11,551 nt of DNA, taken from JAYPHU01 sp038127535 (GTDB taxonomy: Bacteria; Pseudomonadota; Alphaproteobacteria; Rhodospirillales; UBA2165). The position numbers were made by a program, and so were the translations under genes. Position 1 is the first letter of the stretch; each line of letters opens with the position of its first letter. The stretch covers positions 1-11,551 of the forward strand of contig JAYPHU010000055.1 in assembly GCA_038127535.1 (NCBI GenBank). Reading direction: 5' to 3'. The notes beneath the pieces were generated by a model. The model worked only from the letters and a program-made list of their open reading frames with translations, searched no databases and was not told the origin of the DNA. Shown piece by piece: positions 1 through 5,835 of the stretch.

Positions 1-579
1 CGCTGGCTTTTCTAGGCAGAGCTTGGATAGTTTCAGGGCCAGCCTGCGCTCTGAGTTATCGAGCTTTGCTTCGACCGTTTTGCGCCAATCCTTGGCAATT
101 GAGCTGCCATTTTTCGCGGAGAGATTGTACATGACGTAAGCCATGACGAAGTCCTTCGAGATACCCCTGCCTTGGTAGTACATGTAACCGAGGCTAAACT
201 GGGCCATGGCAGTGCCCTGCTGAGCGGCCTTGCGATACCAATTAACGGCTTCGTTTTCGTCTTTGGTAACTCCCCAGCCATTTTCGTGCATCTGGCCAAG
301 TCTCGACTGCGCCAAGGGATGGCCTTCCTCAGCGAGTGGCTTAAAGTGCGTCAACGCCGTATCGTAGAATCTTATGCGATCTGTGTTGCATCTTAGGGAA
401 AAGACCAAGCAACTTTGGCGGATCTCTTCTTTATGAAATGCGCTATAGCCTGCGTAGTAGTCAGGCTCAAATTTCTGAGCGTTGACGGGTTTCTCAGCGT
501 TGGCGGGTTTCTGAGCGTTGACGGGCGGCATTATCGCCAAAGCGAGGATCAACATCGTTATCGTGAACAGGTATCGCAT
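1..579 (-). CDS. Secreted Sel1-repeat (TPR-like) protein, C-terminus cut by window edge
   Basis: The minus-strand frame is open from ATG at 579 through base 1 (193 codons, no stop), so the C-terminus lies outside the window. Residues 1-22 form a signal peptide (MRYL, hydrophobic core, AxA-like end at VNA). Residues 21-36 are a short repeat built on NAQKPA / NAEKPV / NAQK. After a linker comes Sel1 repeat sequence: about 70-104 (DTALTHFKPLAEEGHPLAQ, then GQMHENGWGV) and 105-142 (NEAVNWYRKAAQQG, FSLGYMYYQGRGISKD), then a partial unit (AYVMYNLSAKNG). Sel1 repeats are helical-hairpin scaffolds for protein contacts, often in envelope or periplasmic proteins. An in-frame TAG lies shortly upstream, so ATG 579 is the best start, although only a weak GAG precedes it. 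The family call is firm; the partner and role cannot be told. Confidence 0.86.
   Translation of the reverse strand, partial: MRYLFTITMLILALAIMPPVNAQKPANAEKPVNAQKFEPDYYAGYSAFHKEEIRQSCLVFSLRCNTDRIRFYDTALTHFKPLAEEGHPLAQSRLGQMHENGWGVTKDENEAVNWYRKAAQQGTAMAQFSLGYMYYQGRGISKDFVMAYVMYNLSAKNGSSIAKDWRKTVEAKLDNSERRLALKLSKLCLEKPA
475..525. repeat. 18-bp tandem repeat, nearly three copies, inside the Sel1 gene
   Basis: On the plus strand the unit ctgagcgttgacgggttt occurs at 475-492, with variant copies at 493-510 (two differences) and 511-525 (15 bases of the unit, exact). The unit is six codons long, so it stays in frame in the minus-strand Sel1 gene and encodes the hexapeptide series NAQKPA / NAEKPV / NAQK just after the signal peptide. 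Such a repeat can gain or lose units by slippage without breaking the frame. Confidence 0.85.
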
Positions 580-683
580 TGCTCGATCATAGGCCGACGG
601 GTCCTACCTAAGCAATCCAATGCGGGTTATTCGCGACCGCAGTAGTTTTCTGGTCATAGAAATTTTAAGAAGCCTTCGTTTCA

Positions 684-1035
684 GTGAAGACACAACAAGT
701 CGATATTAATCGAGTGATCCCGTATGCTCGCAATCCCCGCAATAATCGGAAGGCTGTGGCCAAGGTAGCGGCCTCCATACGTGAGTTTGGTTTTCGCCAG
801 CCCATCGTGGTTGATAACGAAATGACCGTCGTTGCGGGCCACACGCGCCTGCTGGCGGCAAAGCAGCTAAGTGCCGGTCCACATCGCAGATGGCCTCACA
901 CAGGCCCAAATACGGGCCTACAGACTTGCAGACAACCGAGTAAGACAAGGGGCTGGCTGGTATGACGAACTATTATCGCTAGAACTCACCCAGATGTCGC
1001 CGGCCGAGAAGAGTGGAAGGATTTCAGGGGACTGA
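684..1035 (+). pseudogene. Frameshifted, truncated ParB/Srx-like domain protein (prophage type)
   Basis: From GTG at 684 the frame reads a typical ParB-like N-terminal domain of the kind found in phage and methylase-associated proteins: VIPYARNPRNN, VAKVAASIREFGFRQPIVVD, then VVAGHTRLLAAKQL. After codon 62 (about 869) the match jumps to the +1 frame starting at 871: VPVHIADGLTQAQIRAYRLADNR, then GWYDELLSLELTQM, with a stop at 1033-1035. Family members normally have about four residues between KQL and VPVH, so roughly 8-11 bases appear deleted at 868-871. The downstream part of the usual protein is also missing. In the original frame the product would degenerate after residue 62 and stop at 963-965. 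No clear Shine-Dalgarno precedes the GTG. This is probably a prophage relic. A sequencing error could explain the shift but not the missing C-terminal part. Confidence 0.77.
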
Positions 1036-1274
1036 CCGTCGCCGGCAGGACACAGCCTCGCGTCGATGGCGTCGAGCGGATCGCCGGCGCATTGATGGGA
1101 AGGCATCACGCTTTCCCCACAGCTGATGACGGATACTACGGACAACGCATGGAAGCGTTCCATTCCACATCAGGTAATCAAGGAATGACGTGATTAAGGA
1201 AGTTCCGAGTTGGGTCACTCGCTTATGTCGATAATCCGACCTAAGTCGTCCGCTTTGAGAGTCCAATCAGTCAG
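1036..1274. other. Gap between ParB remnant and tspO; possible unrecognised coding remnant
   Basis: Plus-strand frame 966-1190 is open for 75 codons, ends in TGA at 1191-1193, and reads plausible protein (REEWKDFRGLTVAGR, later AFPTADDGYYGQRMEAFHS). It has no convincing start or ribosome site and I recognise no family. It may be a further fragment of the same decayed element as the ParB remnant. From 1194 to 1274 I see no gene, only AT-rich sequence with a short run of cagt units before the tspO stop. Confidence 0.3.
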
Positions 1275-1742
1275 TCAATTCCGTAAGACAATTGATATAT
1301 TCAGATAAATGGCGAACGACACCCAAAGAACATATGGACACATTATACAGCCAGCAAAACGATCGATACGCCAAAACAACAGAAGCGTGATGAGTATGCT
1401 GATCCACAACAAAACGATTTCTATTGCTGCGAAACCCGGAGATTTGGCCCCAAAGAAAATGAACGACCACATCAAATTGAGTATTAACTGAATAGCAAAG
1501 GCTACCATAGCCATGCGGTGTAAGCTGTTCGCCGGCCTTAACCAGACGCGCCAACCGGCTACCGCCATCATGACATACAATGCGATCCACGTTGGGGTGA
1601 ACACCCAATCGGGAGGGTTCATTGGAGGCTTAATGAGGGTTTGATACCAGTCGTTGACCGAGGTTTGTGTAATCCAGCCACCAACTGCCGCTACTCCAAG
1701 ACACATGGCGAGGAAAAATAGGAGAGGAACCGTATTTTTCAT
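1275..1742 (-). CDS. tspO: TspO/MBR family tryptophan-rich membrane protein
   Basis: A 155-residue integral membrane protein of normal family length with five predicted transmembrane helices. The conserved TspO landmarks are in order: WYQTLIKPPMNPPDWVFTP at 32-50, WIALYVMMAVAGWRVW at 52-67, LNLMWSFIFFG at 88-98, and PYVLWVSFAIYLN near 136-148. TspO proteins bind porphyrins and related ligands and are linked to tetrapyrrole handling and to stress or oxygen responses; in Rhodobacter TspO modulates photosynthesis gene expression. The ATG lies 9 bp after the stop of the CIA30 gene on the same strand and has no strong Shine-Dalgarno of its own, which suggests cotranscription and translational coupling. 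The CRAC cholesterol motif of animal homologues is not evident; the C-terminus ends NISIVLRN. Function beyond the family level is inferred. Confidence 0.94.
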   Translation of the reverse strand: MKNTVPLLFFLAMCLGVAAVGGWITQTSVNDWYQTLIKPPMNPPDWVFTPTWIALYVMMAVAGWRVWLRPANSLHRMAMVAFAIQLILNLMWSFIFFGAKSPGFAAIEIVLLWISILITLLLFWRIDRFAGCIMCPYVLWVSFAIYLNISIVLRN

Positions 1743-1751
1743 TTTTGGAAT

Positions 1752-2231
1752 CTATTGATTTATTAATCGGATTCTGGATACAGCAATATCCGCTGTGAGA
1801 ACTCTTCCAATCCCAAGAACGCCGATCCTGCGAAGATGTTTCGGATTAAACAAAGTATCAGTCTTGTGCCGGATAAAATCCGCAAAACGAAAACTAACCG
1901 TTGTCCATTTAGATGGGGCAAAAAAGGATACCCTGAATGATTGCCAAGGTCGATTTAGATCGGATGTGCGAAGACGAAGGTCGTAAGTCTCATCGTTTCC
2001 GATAACGTTTAACTCAATAGCATTGAAACGAGACGCATCGAAATCTCTGCCGTTCTTGCTAATATCGAACGCCATCTGGACGAAACCACCATTATTCTCC
2101 AAAGACACTTCACCGGTAAGGCGCGTGGCTTGTAGGCCAGCGATATTCTCATGAGAAATGCTGCCATGAGATACGCCGCCCATCACTGTGTCGGAGACGA
2201 ATTTCCAGTCGGTGATCAGTTCCAACGACAT
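1752..2231 (-). CDS. CIA30 family (NADH:ubiquinone oxidoreductase intermediate-associated protein 30-like) protein
   Basis: From ATG at 2231 the protein has 159 residues; a GTG two codons upstream (2237) is an alternative start. Neither has a strong ribosome site. CIA30 landmarks are near the N-terminus: W at residue 9, then SDTVMGGVSHG, then TGEVSLENNGGFVQM. The rest is beta-rich (YDLRLRTSDLNRPWQSFRVSF, WTTVSFRFADF) and ends in a short RIGVLGIG segment, as expected for this jelly-roll, carbohydrate-binding-like fold. The eukaryotic member assists complex I assembly. Bacterial members are mostly uncharacterised single-domain proteins, so that role should not be assumed here. There is no signal peptide, so it is likely cytoplasmic. 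The gene precedes tspO by 9 bp and probably shares its promoter, which would lie in 2238-2418. Confidence 0.87.
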   Translation of the reverse strand: MSLELITDWKFVSDTVMGGVSHGSISHENIAGLQATRLTGEVSLENNGGFVQMAFDISKNGRDFDASRFNAIELNVIGNDETYDLRLRTSDLNRPWQSFRVSFFAPSKWTTVSFRFADFIRHKTDTLFNPKHLRRIGVLGIGRVLTADIAVSRIRLINQ

Positions 2232-2304
2232 AACCACAAAGTCGGTGTTAATACCAAGATAAAGCTACACCTGTTTCCGGCTATTTTTCGGACCAACATG
2301 ACAG

Positions 2305-2322
2305 ACATTTTTATGAAAATGT
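2305..2322. promoter_or_regulatory. Perfect inverted repeat upstream of the CIA30-tspO unit
   Basis: The sequence acatttt-tatg-aaaatgt has perfect 7-base arms around a 4-base centre. It lies about 75-90 bp upstream of the CIA30 start, inside the only gap long enough for that operon's promoter. The spacing suits a dimeric repressor or activator site. It is AT-rich without a terminator-like T run, so an operator is more likely than a terminator. No specific regulator family is recognised. Confidence 0.35.
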
Positions 2323-2353
2323 TTTCGGCAGCAAACCACATCAGTTTTCGGCA
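2321..2353. repeat. 10-bp direct repeat in the CIA30-tspO upstream region
   Basis: The 10-mer gttttcggca occurs exactly at 2321-2330 and 2344-2353, 23 bp start to start (about two helical turns). Looser versions lie nearby (gtttccggct at 2273-2282, tttttcggac at 2284-2293). The first copy overlaps the right arm of the 2305-2322 inverted repeat by two bases. An iterated site with helical spacing upstream of an operon suggests a regulator binding array, but chance is possible in AT-rich sequence. Confidence 0.4.
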
Positions 2354-2418
2354 TTATCGGGTGATTACGACTACCGCATTGTCGCAAAATTAAAATATCA
2401 AGGTACAAAAAAGTAAAA

Positions 2419-2865
2419 TCACGCGGTCGAACAATTATTACGGTATGAATCCAAAGCCATTTCCTGCTGCCGCATTGGCATAGCATCTATCAAACCAAAA
2501 ATTGCGCATATATCGACAACATGGTCGGTTTGATCTTTAGGCCCGCCGTCCTTACCGATCAGGACAATTCTAAACTCCTCCGGGTTAACATTAAAATACC
2601 GGCGCAAAGTATCCTGGCCGTTCTGGGAGGCTAAAGACCGTATCACGACCAGTTGCCTGTCTTCGAGACCCTCATAATTTAATTCAAGTATCTCAAACGT
2701 CTCCTTCAGTTTCTCGTGTTCCTCATGCGGGGCAAAGACCAAAAGCAGCCTGTTCTTCCAAAGGAAATCAGATAGATCTAATGCGTGGGAACGCTCGCTC
2801 AAAAATACGGTTGATGACAAAACCACTGAAAAGACCAATACCAATTTTAAACAAAGAGTACGCAT
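2419..2865 (-). CDS. Secreted DUF4174 domain protein
   Basis: ATG at 2865 is chosen over an upstream in-frame start because a GAGGTG ribosome site sits 7-8 bases before it and because a proper signal peptide begins there (MRTLCLKLVLVFSVVLSST, cleavage probably after SHA at about residue 28). The 148-residue product matches DUF4174: LSDFLWKNRLLLVFAPHEEH at 31-50, a middle LEDRQLVVIRS, and the signature VLIGKDGGPK at 101-110 followed by FGLIDAMPMRQQEM at 123-136. Family proteins have a thioredoxin-like overall shape, but no CxxC is present, so redox activity is not supported. It is likely periplasmic. The molecular function of DUF4174 is unknown to me. It is separated by 187 bp from the downstream same-strand CIA30 gene, so it is probably its own unit. 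Confidence 0.87.
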   Translation of the reverse strand: MRTLCLKLVLVFSVVLSSTVFLSERSHALDLSDFLWKNRLLLVFAPHEEHEKLKETFEILELNYEGLEDRQLVVIRSLASQNGQDTLRRYFNVNPEEFRIVLIGKDGGPKDQTDHVVDICAIFGLIDAMPMRQQEMALDSYRNNCSTA

Positions 2866-3087
2866 CGCAGCACCTCGTAACGTAACTCTATGTTCTACGA
2901 TGTGCCACGATGGATAGATCAGTCCTTTCTGCTTTGGGGCTAGATAGGGTCGCCAGCCTTCGCCCAAATTTCCCTTGTGGCTTCGGCTGGCAGGCCATCC
3001 TCATTTTTATGCATCTCCCCTAGTGATTGAATTCCCCGATAGGAAGCGGTTTAGTTCAGGTGAGAACAATCGGAAAAGGAATTGATC

Positions 3088-3672
3088 ATGTCGGGGTTAA
3101 CAAAAGACGACGCAACCGTCTCACCGGAAGAAATGGAAAAGCGGATCGCCCGCTTCGCCGATCTGGTGCCGTACAAGGATACGATGAACGCCGAACACGG
3201 CATCCCACCGGAGGCCATGCGCATGATGTCGTCGGACAAGGTGTTCCCGGTGATGAGTCCTGAAGGCTGGGAAGGCCGGTCAAAAATCGCGCCGGTCAAG
3301 GGAGCGCCCGGCTTGACGGTTACTATCGCAGAATGCCCGCCGGGCGATTCTTCCGGTCTCCACAAACACACCGATACGGTGGAGAACTTCTTTTGCATCG
3401 AAGGAACGTTTGAAATCATTTGGGGGGCGGACGCTGAGCATTCGGTCGAGCTTGGCCCACTCGACTTTATTTCAATCCCTGCCGGCGTCTACCGCGAGTT
3501 TCGCAATGTGGGCGAGACAATGGGAAGGTTGTTCGTGGCGATCCAGTCGCCGCCGGGCGAAGAACATGACACGGTTATTCACGCCGCCAAGTCCGGGGAG
3601 ATTATCGAAGAGAAGTGGGGCAAGGAAACCCGGGACGCCATGGCCGGGATCGGCGTTAGGTTCGGCGAATGA
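3088..3672 (+). CDS. Single-domain cupin protein with an altered second motif
   Basis: The 194-residue protein starts at ATG 3088, seven bases after an AAAGGA ribosome site; a TTG at 3082 is less likely. The N-terminal ~70 residues are a helical extension (EEMEKRIARFADLVPY). A cupin barrel follows: motif 1 is GDSSGLHKHTDTVENFFCIEG with metal-ligand candidates H92, H94 and E99. Motif 2 is GPLDFISIPAGVYREFRN (123-140), in which the usual metal-binding His (after PxGxx) is Arg136. Cupins of this kind are dioxygenases, isomerases or binding proteins, often in catabolic gene sets. It lacks a signal peptide and is probably cytoplasmic. It is convergent with the VOC gene across 23 bp. With one ligand replaced, it may bind metal with fewer residues or act as a binding or regulatory protein. 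The family is sure; the reaction is not. Confidence 0.86.
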   Translation: MSGLTKDDATVSPEEMEKRIARFADLVPYKDTMNAEHGIPPEAMRMMSSDKVFPVMSPEGWEGRSKIAPVKGAPGLTVTIAECPPGDSSGLHKHTDTVENFFCIEGTFEIIWGADAEHSVELGPLDFISIPAGVYREFRNVGETMGRLFVAIQSPPGEEHDTVIHAAKSGEIIEEKWGKETRDAMAGIGVRFGE

Positions 3673-3695
3673 TCAAAACCCCTCCGGGTGCGGGC

Positions 3696-4115
3696 TTACT
3701 TCTCCGCGCCGGCCCAGCCTGAGTGGGTAATGTCGAACATTACTCCGTTGGCGTCCCGGAATTTAATCTCGTAATAGCCATCGTCGGTGTCCGACATTTC
3801 ACCCATGATGTATTTGGCGCCGTTTTCTTCGGCCAGGTTCCGGCTTTCGTCCACATCATCGACCCAGAAGCCCATATGGTGGAGGCCGACGAATTCCTTG
3901 CCGCGGCCTTCCGGATGGCTCTCCTTGCCGGCCAGGACGTCCGATTTGAAGTTGAGGAGCGTCAGGCTCATCACGCCGTCGGTCAGATAGACCACGGAGG
4001 CGTAGTCGTTGTCGTATTCCTGGGCGCGGGTCAGCCCGAAGGTCTTTTCATAAAATTCCGCCGATGCCTGCGGATCGGGGACAGAAAGGGCGATATGTCT
4101 GAGTTTACCGGCCAT
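3696..4115 (-). CDS. VOC superfamily (glyoxalase / extradiol dioxygenase fold) protein
   Basis: A complete 139-residue protein with AGGAGG five bases before its ATG. It has the two beta-alpha-beta3 modules of the VOC fold: module 1 begins LRHIALSVPDPQASAEFYEKTFG (H7), and module 2 begins FVGLHHMGFWVDDVDES (H79/H80) and ends YYEIKFRDANGVMFDIT (E116, D128). H7, H80 and an acidic residue of the second module are the likely metal ligands; the first module's usual acidic ligand position (TLLNF) is not clearly acidic. Family members include glyoxalase I, methylmalonyl-CoA epimerase, ring-cleaving dioxygenases and antibiotic resistance proteins. The short length suits a homodimeric lyase or epimerase. 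It is divergent from the 4304 gene, with a 188-bp gap that must hold both promoters. Confidence 0.9.
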   Translation of the reverse strand: MAGKLRHIALSVPDPQASAEFYEKTFGLTRAQEYDNDYASVVYLTDGVMSLTLLNFKSDVLAGKESHPEGRGKEFVGLHHMGFWVDDVDESRNLAEENGAKYIMGEMSDTDDGYYEIKFRDANGVMFDITHSGWAGAEK

Positions 4116-4303
4116 GGAAGCCTCCTGTTATTTGATTGTTTGATTTTTGTTGCGGAGAGGATACTCGCCTAATCTGATTTTGTCCCGTTTGGATTTTTAA
4201 GAGATAGGGAATCCGGGAGATTCTTTCCATCGGTGGGGCAAGGCTTTAAGGTCGTTCGGATTGACCCGTTGAAGATCAAAAGAAACCAGAGGGGATCACT
4301 TTC

Positions 4304-5284
4304 TTGCCCGACAAACTGAAACTCTCCCTCGCGATTGACCGCTATGACCGGCACATGCCGTTTTTTGATGGCACCCTCGACCTGCCGGACGGGTTAGAGC
4401 TCGACGTCAAACAGGCCGGGCAGAACAACACGCTTCGGGACGGCACGGACCGGCATGGGCGGATGATCCATGACGGGGAGTTCGATATCTGCGAATTCTC
4501 CATGTCCACGTTCCTGATGGCAAAGGTTCGGGGGATGCCCTTGGCTGGCATTCCGGTATTTCCCCGCAGGCTCTTCAGCCAGAGCCAGATGTGGGTGCAC
4601 CCTGACTCCGGCATTTGGCACCCGAAAGACCTGATCGGCAAGAAAGTGGCGGTCAGTTCCTTTCAGACAACCCTATCGCTGCTGGCCAAGGGTGATCTAA
4701 AATTTTACTACGACGTGCCGTGGGAGGAGATTCACTGGCTCCTGACCTCCAGCGAAAAGGTGCAGTTCGAACCCAAGCCCGGGGTTAAGATCGATTTTAT
4801 CGGCGATCAGGCCGGGCTCGGACACAAACTTGTCGCAGGGGAGGTGGACGCTATGTTCCTGCCCCGCCCGCCCAAGTCGATTGCCGCCGGTGAAACGCCA
4901 GCCCGGCATTTGTTCCAGGACTGCCGGGCGGAGGAAAAGCAGTACTTCGACACGGTCGGCGATTTTCCCATCATGCATGTGGTGGCGGTGCGGCAATCGC
5001 TGATCGAGGAGGAGCTCTGGCTGGCGCAGGTGATCATCGACATGTTCAACCAGGCCCTGGATCTGTCTGAACGCTATTACGATGATCCGGGATTTACGCG
5101 GCTGGCCTGGGCCCGCCATGAGGTCGAAGAAGAGCGCGACGCCCTCGGCAACCCCTGGCAGAACGGGTTCAAGAAGAACCGTGCCAACCTGGAACGGTTC
5201 ATCAAGTATTCCCACGATCAGGGACTGATCGATGAGATTTACCCGCCGGAAAACTTGTTCGTGCAAAGCACGTTGGATACATAG
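4304..5284 (+). CDS. 4,5-dihydroxyphthalate decarboxylase-like / NMT1-type substrate-binding-fold protein
   Basis: A 326-residue protein read from TTG at 4304; AGAGGGGAT about ten bases upstream supports that start and no nearby ATG fits. The type II periplasmic-binding-protein fold is visible: LKLSLAIDRYDRHMPFFDG at the N-terminus, EFDICEFSMSTFLMAKVRG at 59-77, GIPVFPRRLFSQSQMWVHP at 82-100, and HPKDLIGKKVAVSSFQTT at 106-123. This arrangement is that of 4,5-dihydroxyphthalate decarboxylase (Pht5 type), and length agrees. The N-terminus has no signal peptide or lipobox and no ABC permease or ATPase lies in the window, which favours a cytoplasmic enzyme over a transport protein. The phthalate substrate is not established; relatives in other gene clusters are often only named after it. 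The 26-bp gap to the next gene suggests an operon with it. Confidence 0.82.
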   Translation: MPDKLKLSLAIDRYDRHMPFFDGTLDLPDGLELDVKQAGQNNTLRDGTDRHGRMIHDGEFDICEFSMSTFLMAKVRGMPLAGIPVFPRRLFSQSQMWVHPDSGIWHPKDLIGKKVAVSSFQTTLSLLAKGDLKFYYDVPWEEIHWLLTSSEKVQFEPKPGVKIDFIGDQAGLGHKLVAGEVDAMFLPRPPKSIAAGETPARHLFQDCRAEEKQYFDTVGDFPIMHVVAVRQSLIEEELWLAQVIIDMFNQALDLSERYYDDPGFTRLAWARHEVEEERDALGNPWQNGFKKNRANLERFIKYSHDQGLIDEIYPPENLFVQSTLDT

Positions 5285-5310
5285 AGATGACGTAACGCCG
5301 GGAGGACAGG

Positions 5311-5835
5311 ATGGCTTATTCACTGGAAGACTTCTGTAGCGACGCCCACGATATTTTGACAGCAAGCCGGGATCAGGCGGCGCTGGAAGCGGTGGCCGAA
5401 AAGCTGAAGCGGCTTGTGGTGAATCCGGACTTTGTGTCGGCCACGTTTAACGATGACATGCCGCCCGGCAAGCAGGAACTTTGGCATGACCCGGATACGG
5501 ACATGCTGGTCCTGGCCCATGTGCAAAAGGCCGGGAAGAGTGGCAAGCCGCACAGCCACGGGCAGTCATGGGCGGTCTACGCCAACTGCCGGGGCGTTAC
5601 CAATATGACCGAATGGAGACGTTCAAACGCCGAGGCGGACGATCATGCGGAACTGCAAGTCGCGGAACAGTATGGCTTAGGGCCGGGCGATTCCAAAGCC
5701 TATGGCCCCGACGTGATCCACTCTACCGCCCATCCCGACGGCGCATGGGTCATCCGGGTGACCGGCGGCGATTTGGACCAATTGCCGCGCTATCGGTTTG
5801 ATCCGAAGAAAGACAAAATGCCGGAGCCGATTTAA
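5311..5835 (+). CDS. Cysteine dioxygenase-like cupin (putative thiol dioxygenase)
   Basis: A 174-residue protein with GGAGG five bases before ATG, 26 bp after the decarboxylase-like gene. The N-terminal third is helical; the cupin core has KPHSHGQSWAVYANCRG with H81 and H83, and a later GPDVIHSTAHP with H137, giving the three-His iron site typical of thiol dioxygenases rather than the 3-His/Glu site of ordinary cupins. The following WVIRVTGGDLDQLPRYRF parallels the CDO segment after the third His. The residue five after H83 is Ala, so the Cys that crosslinks to Tyr in animal cysteine dioxygenase is absent, as in many bacterial thiol dioxygenases. Likely chemistry is O2-dependent oxidation of a small thiol to a sulfinate; substrate unknown. 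The stop overlaps the convergent amidase stop by 4 bp. Confidence 0.82.
   Translation: MAYSLEDFCSDAHDILTASRDQAALEAVAEKLKRLVVNPDFVSATFNDDMPPGKQELWHDPDTDMLVLAHVQKAGKSGKPHSHGQSWAVYANCRGVTNMTEWRRSNAEADDHAELQVAEQYGLGPGDSKAYGPDVIHSTAHPDGAWVIRVTGGDLDQLPRYRFDPKKDKMPEPI

Noticed and set aside
2940..3014. A 24-codon minus-strand ORF (ATG 3014 to TAG 2940) with protein-like composition (HKNEDGLPAEATREIWAKAG)
   Set aside because: Too short, no recognised family, GGGGAG directly abuts the ATG with no spacer, and the frame beyond the stop is not protein-like.
3673..3695. Possible terminator between the convergent cupin and VOC genes (accc-ctcc-gggt next to an A/T run)
   Set aside because: The stem is only four base pairs, too weak to call an intrinsic terminator.
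4697..5365. A 222-codon minus-strand ORF opposite the decarboxylase-like gene
   Set aside because: Antisense shadow: the plus-strand frame matches a known fold throughout, and the minus frame runs across the gene boundary without any recognised domain.
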